From Rhodospirillales bacterium (GTDB lineage Bacteria; Pseudomonadota; Alphaproteobacteria; Bin95), in the NCBI GenBank assembly GCA_008081395.1, contig VMCJ01000068.1, forward strand, positions 1 through 47,465: DNA of 47,465 nt, written 5' to 3'. The notes below the pieces were generated by a model that saw nothing but the letters and a program-made list of their open reading frames with translations, made no database searches and was not told the DNA's origin. Shown here piece by piece: positions 45,316 through 47,465 of the stretch (its first letter is position 1; every line of letters begins with the position of its first letter). The position numbers and the translations under genes were made by a program.

Positions 45316-46242
45316 ATGCATCCGGCATACTCCGTTATCTTCTTCACAACTTCTTCCGGCTTTGGATACGGTTTGGCGTTTTGGATTCTTATCCTAAGCC
45401 TAACCAAAGTTGTGGATGATCAATGGCTTGGTGGCATAGGCCTAATGATAGCTTTGGCAGCTATCACCTTTGGTCTTCTAGCCTCAACAATGCACTTAGG
45501 TAACCCGGGTCGCGCTTGGCGTGCGTTTAGCCAATGGCGGTCATCGTGGCTTTCCCGAGAAGGTGTTGTAGCTGTCTTAAGCCTTGTCTTTATAAGCCTC
45601 GCTTGGCTTGGAATGGTCACTGATGTGAAAGGAAATTTTTGGGTTATTTCATCCTGGCTAGGGATTCTAACTGCCCTCACAACAGTATTGTGCACCGGCA
45701 TGATCTATCAATCTTTGAAACCTATCGCAGCATGGCAATCAAAACTCACGACGCCAGTTTACCTCACCTATGCAATTTTGACTGGCGGATTTGCCTCGGC
45801 TGCGCTGATAAGCTTTTTCGATAGTGAAGGCCAATTGCCCGCCGCCTTATCAGTGATAGCTGCTATCACTCTGGCAGGTATGAAAATTTCCTATTGGAAG
45901 CGCGCATCGCGAGTAATTTCCCTAACCCCAGAGAGCGCAACCGGCTTAGGTAAACTCGGGAAAGTTCGGCAACTTGAGGCTCCACACGCAACAGCAAACT
46001 ATATAAATAAAGAAATGGGGTTCAAGGTAGCGCGGAAACACTCAGAAAAATTAAGGACAATTGTTCTATGCATGGGTTTTCTGGCACCAGTCATCCTTGG
46101 GTTAATTGGCATTTTAAATGATGGCTTATCTCAGGTGATGTGGAGCATCGCCGCCCTTTTATCAATTGGTGGGGCTGTAGTTGAAAGATGGTTATTTTTT
46201 GCCGAGGCCAAGCATGCAGTCTCGGCCTTTTACAGCAGCTAA
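45316..46242 (+). CDS. soeC: DmsC-type membrane anchor subunit, SoeC-like
   Basis: Hydrophobic protein of 308 aa with about eight membrane helices, of the dimethyl sulfoxide reductase anchor (DmsC) family. The early HLGNPGRAWRAFSQWRSSWLSREG stretch between helices 2 and 3 is the family hallmark. It anchors the A and B subunits and passes electrons to quinone. GGAAAA precedes the ATG. It is the last gene of the sulfite cluster, and a hairpin terminator follows. Confidence 0.87.
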   Translation: MHPAYSVIFFTTSSGFGYGLAFWILILSLTKVVDDQWLGGIGLMIALAAITFGLLASTMHLGNPGRAWRAFSQWRSSWLSREGVVAVLSLVFISLAWLGMVTDVKGNFWVISSWLGILTALTTVLCTGMIYQSLKPIAAWQSKLTTPVYLTYAILTGGFASAALISFFDSEGQLPAALSVIAAITLAGMKISYWKRASRVISLTPESATGLGKLGKVRQLEAPHATANYINKEMGFKVARKHSEKLRTIVLCMGFLAPVILGLIGILNDGLSQVMWSIAALLSIGGAVVERWLFFAEAKHAVSAFYSS

Positions 46243-46316
46243 CAGAAAGTTCGTAAGTGCAATTTTAACCCACAGCCGTTCCCATCAAGATTGCCAACAA
46301 AAGTCAGGATACTGAT

Positions 46317-46345
46317 TGGAATGCATTGGCATTCCATCCATTTTT
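46317..46345 (+). terminator. Intrinsic terminator of the sulfite cluster
   Basis: TGGAATGC (46317-46324) and GCATTCCA (46329-46336) are a perfect eight-base inverted repeat with an ATTG loop, followed after four bases by TTTTT. It lies 75 bases after soeC, in a 236-base gap without other features, and is the clearest terminator in the window. Confidence 0.65.
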
Positions 46346-46478
46346 AGCCGATAGAAATCATTATTACTTGATATATTAACTTTCCGATCAAAATAAGGAA
46401 TAATGAGTTCCGTAGGCACAGATCTAGCTGAGCTGCCATTTCAATAAACAATAAACTGCTGGCTTTGAGGGTAGAAAT

Positions 46479-47039
46479 ATGTTCATTCAATCTGAAACAA
46501 CACCAAACCCGGCGACATTAAAATTCATTCCAGGTGTGGAAGTCCTTGCTGCTGGCTCCGCTGATTTTCAAAACATAGGGGCGGCTCAAGATTCACCCCT
46601 TGCCCTTGCCCTGTTTGACATTGAAGGTGTCACCGCTGTTTTTCTGGGCAAAGATTTCATCTCGGTTTCCAAATCTGAAATGATTGAATGGCAAATTTTA
46701 AAGCCTGCTGTCTTGGGCGCAATTATGGAGCACTTTACGCGTGGGCTTCCTGTACTCAACAATGAAGCGGAACTCGATGGCGAAGAGGATGGGCCAGACT
46801 TCAGTGATCCCGTGGTTCAACAGATCCAGGAGCTTTTAGACACTCGAGTTCGTCCAGCAGTTGCGGGAGACGGTGGCGATATAGTTTTCCGAGGGTTTGA
46901 GGAAGGTATTGTTTATTTGTCGATGCAGGGCGCATGTGCAGGCTGCCCGAGTTCAACAGCTACTCTAAAAATGGGTATTGAAAATATGCTTCGGCACTTC
47001 ATTCCTGAGGTTCAAGAAGTTCGCCCAGCTCCTTACTGA
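46479..47039 (+). CDS. Nfu/NifU-type iron-sulfur cluster carrier
   Basis: Fe-S scaffold/carrier of 186 aa. The N-terminal Nfu_N domain begins MFIQSETTPNPATLKFIPG and the C-terminal NifU domain has the cluster-binding CAGCPSS (CxxC) near residue 157. This two-domain form is standard in Alphaproteobacteria and mitochondria and delivers [4Fe-4S] clusters to client enzymes. GAGGG stands before the ATG. The following gene starts about 27-60 bases later. Confidence 0.93.
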   Translation: MFIQSETTPNPATLKFIPGVEVLAAGSADFQNIGAAQDSPLALALFDIEGVTAVFLGKDFISVSKSEMIEWQILKPAVLGAIMEHFTRGLPVLNNEAELDGEEDGPDFSDPVVQQIQELLDTRVRPAVAGDGGDIVFRGFEEGIVYLSMQGACAGCPSSTATLKMGIENMLRHFIPEVQEVRPAPY

Positions 47040-47098
47040 TAGACATCAGTAAGTATTCTCGGCAAATGCGACTTATATTTGCGATGACCAGCAATCAT

Positions 47099-47465
47099 AT
47101 GAGAAGTTATACCGGACCAGGGCTTTTTAAGCGGCTCTTGGCCCTATGCCTACTGATAGCGGTAAGCGCTACATATGCTGCCGCTGAAGCGGATACAGCA
47201 GCTGTTTCTGAAAAAATGTCCCCGAACTCTGCGAAAGATCGGCATTCATCAATCAATATCGATGCGTGGTCTAAACTCGAAAATCAAAACTTTTCTGCAG
47301 AATTACCTCTTAATTACATCACTCTAACAAGAACAAATCTTCCAGTTTTCACCCTATTAAGTGAACTCACTGTTTCTCTTAATTTTGCAGCCGAGACTTC
47401 TTACATCAAGCAACTATCTAAACAGCCTACTGTTCCTGGATTAGAGGCATTCTGGAGAGACCGCG
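47099..47465 (+). CDS. Exported protein, truncated by the window end
   Basis: Open frame running off the right edge, so only about 122 residues are seen and the stop is missing. It begins with a signal-peptide-like sequence: MRSYTGPGLFKRL, then LLALCLLIAVSATYAAA, cleaved probably near residue 29. Starts at 47066 and 47084 are also in frame and none has a good ribosome site, so the N-terminus is open. The visible mature part is polar and I do not recognise it. Probably periplasmic or secreted. Confidence 0.5.
   Translation, partial: MRSYTGPGLFKRLLALCLLIAVSATYAAAEADTAAVSEKMSPNSAKDRHSSINIDAWSKLENQNFSAELPLNYITLTRTNLPVFTLLSELTVSLNFAAETSYIKQLSKQPTVPGLEAFWRDR

Noticed and set aside
1-47465. tRNA, rRNA, CRISPR arrays, insertion sequences or prophage genes
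   Set aside because: The gaps were read for cloverleaf ends, repeated spacers, terminal inverted repeats and transposase-like products; none was found.

Overview
The window reads as a piece of an alphaproteobacterial chromosome, probably from a free-living, metabolically versatile and possibly marine organism. The strongest marker is the chromosomal run rpmH-rnpA-yidD-yidC-engB-argB (9581-13753), a gene order typical of Alphaproteobacteria. A DUF1491 protein, a TIGR02186-type protein and a Caulobacter-like ceramide cluster point the same way. Base composition is balanced by eye (not computed). Genes are densely packed, often overlapping by 1-4 bases. I see no tRNA, rRNA, CRISPR array, phage or insertion sequence, and no recognisable transcription factor in 47 kb. 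No stretch over 300 bases lacks a gene.

Layout. (1) 3-4867: a catabolic operon with Rieske oxygenase alpha and beta subunits, an acyl-CoA synthetase, a two-domain MaoC-like dehydratase and a small membrane protein. (2) 5030-7657: a methylmalonyl-CoA-epimerase-like VOC protein, a family III CoA-transferase and a beta-hydroxyacid dehydrogenase. (3) 7740-9399, minus strand: trans-aconitate methyltransferase and a TVP38/DedA-like membrane protein. (4) 9581-13753: housekeeping genes for ribosome, RNase P, membrane insertion and arginine synthesis. (5) 13789-18033: an MFS carrier, two SDRs, a carboxymuconolactone-decarboxylase-like protein and an enoyl-CoA hydratase. (6) 18115-26434: malic enzyme and amidase, then a nearly gapless operon of a threonine-aldolase-like PLP enzyme, a DOPA-4,5-dioxygenase-like protein, a beta-lactamase-fold hydrolase, an unusual alpha/beta hydrolase and a luciferase-like oxidoreductase. 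(7) 26479-33092: glutathione transferase, lytic transglycosylase, MoaB, alpha/beta hydrolase, SDR, PdxH and a universal stress protein. (8) 33075-38709, minus strand: an MFS carrier and a four-gene sphingolipid cluster (serine palmitoyltransferase, dedicated ACP, CerR-like reductase, fatty acyl-AMP ligase). (9) 39006-46242: DUF1491, then a sulfite module (TauE/SafE exporter, TIGR02186 protein, Usp, and SoeA/B/C-like molybdoenzyme, Fe-S subunit and membrane anchor) closed by a clear hairpin terminator. (10) 46479-end: an Nfu Fe-S carrier and the start of an exported protein.

How the parts may work together. The sulfite module would clear sulfite (for example from organosulfonates) by oxidation into the quinone pool and by export. 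MoaB and Nfu nearby supply kinds of cofactor such an enzyme needs. The sphingolipid cluster has the Caulobacter order but no ceramide synthase inside the window. Its reductase appears to start at a rare CTG codon, because no ATG, GTG or TTG lies upstream of its NAD-binding motif. The operon at 21945-26434 is the least explained part: it combines enzymes that could process a beta-hydroxy amino acid with a catechol side chain, but that is inference from gene content only.
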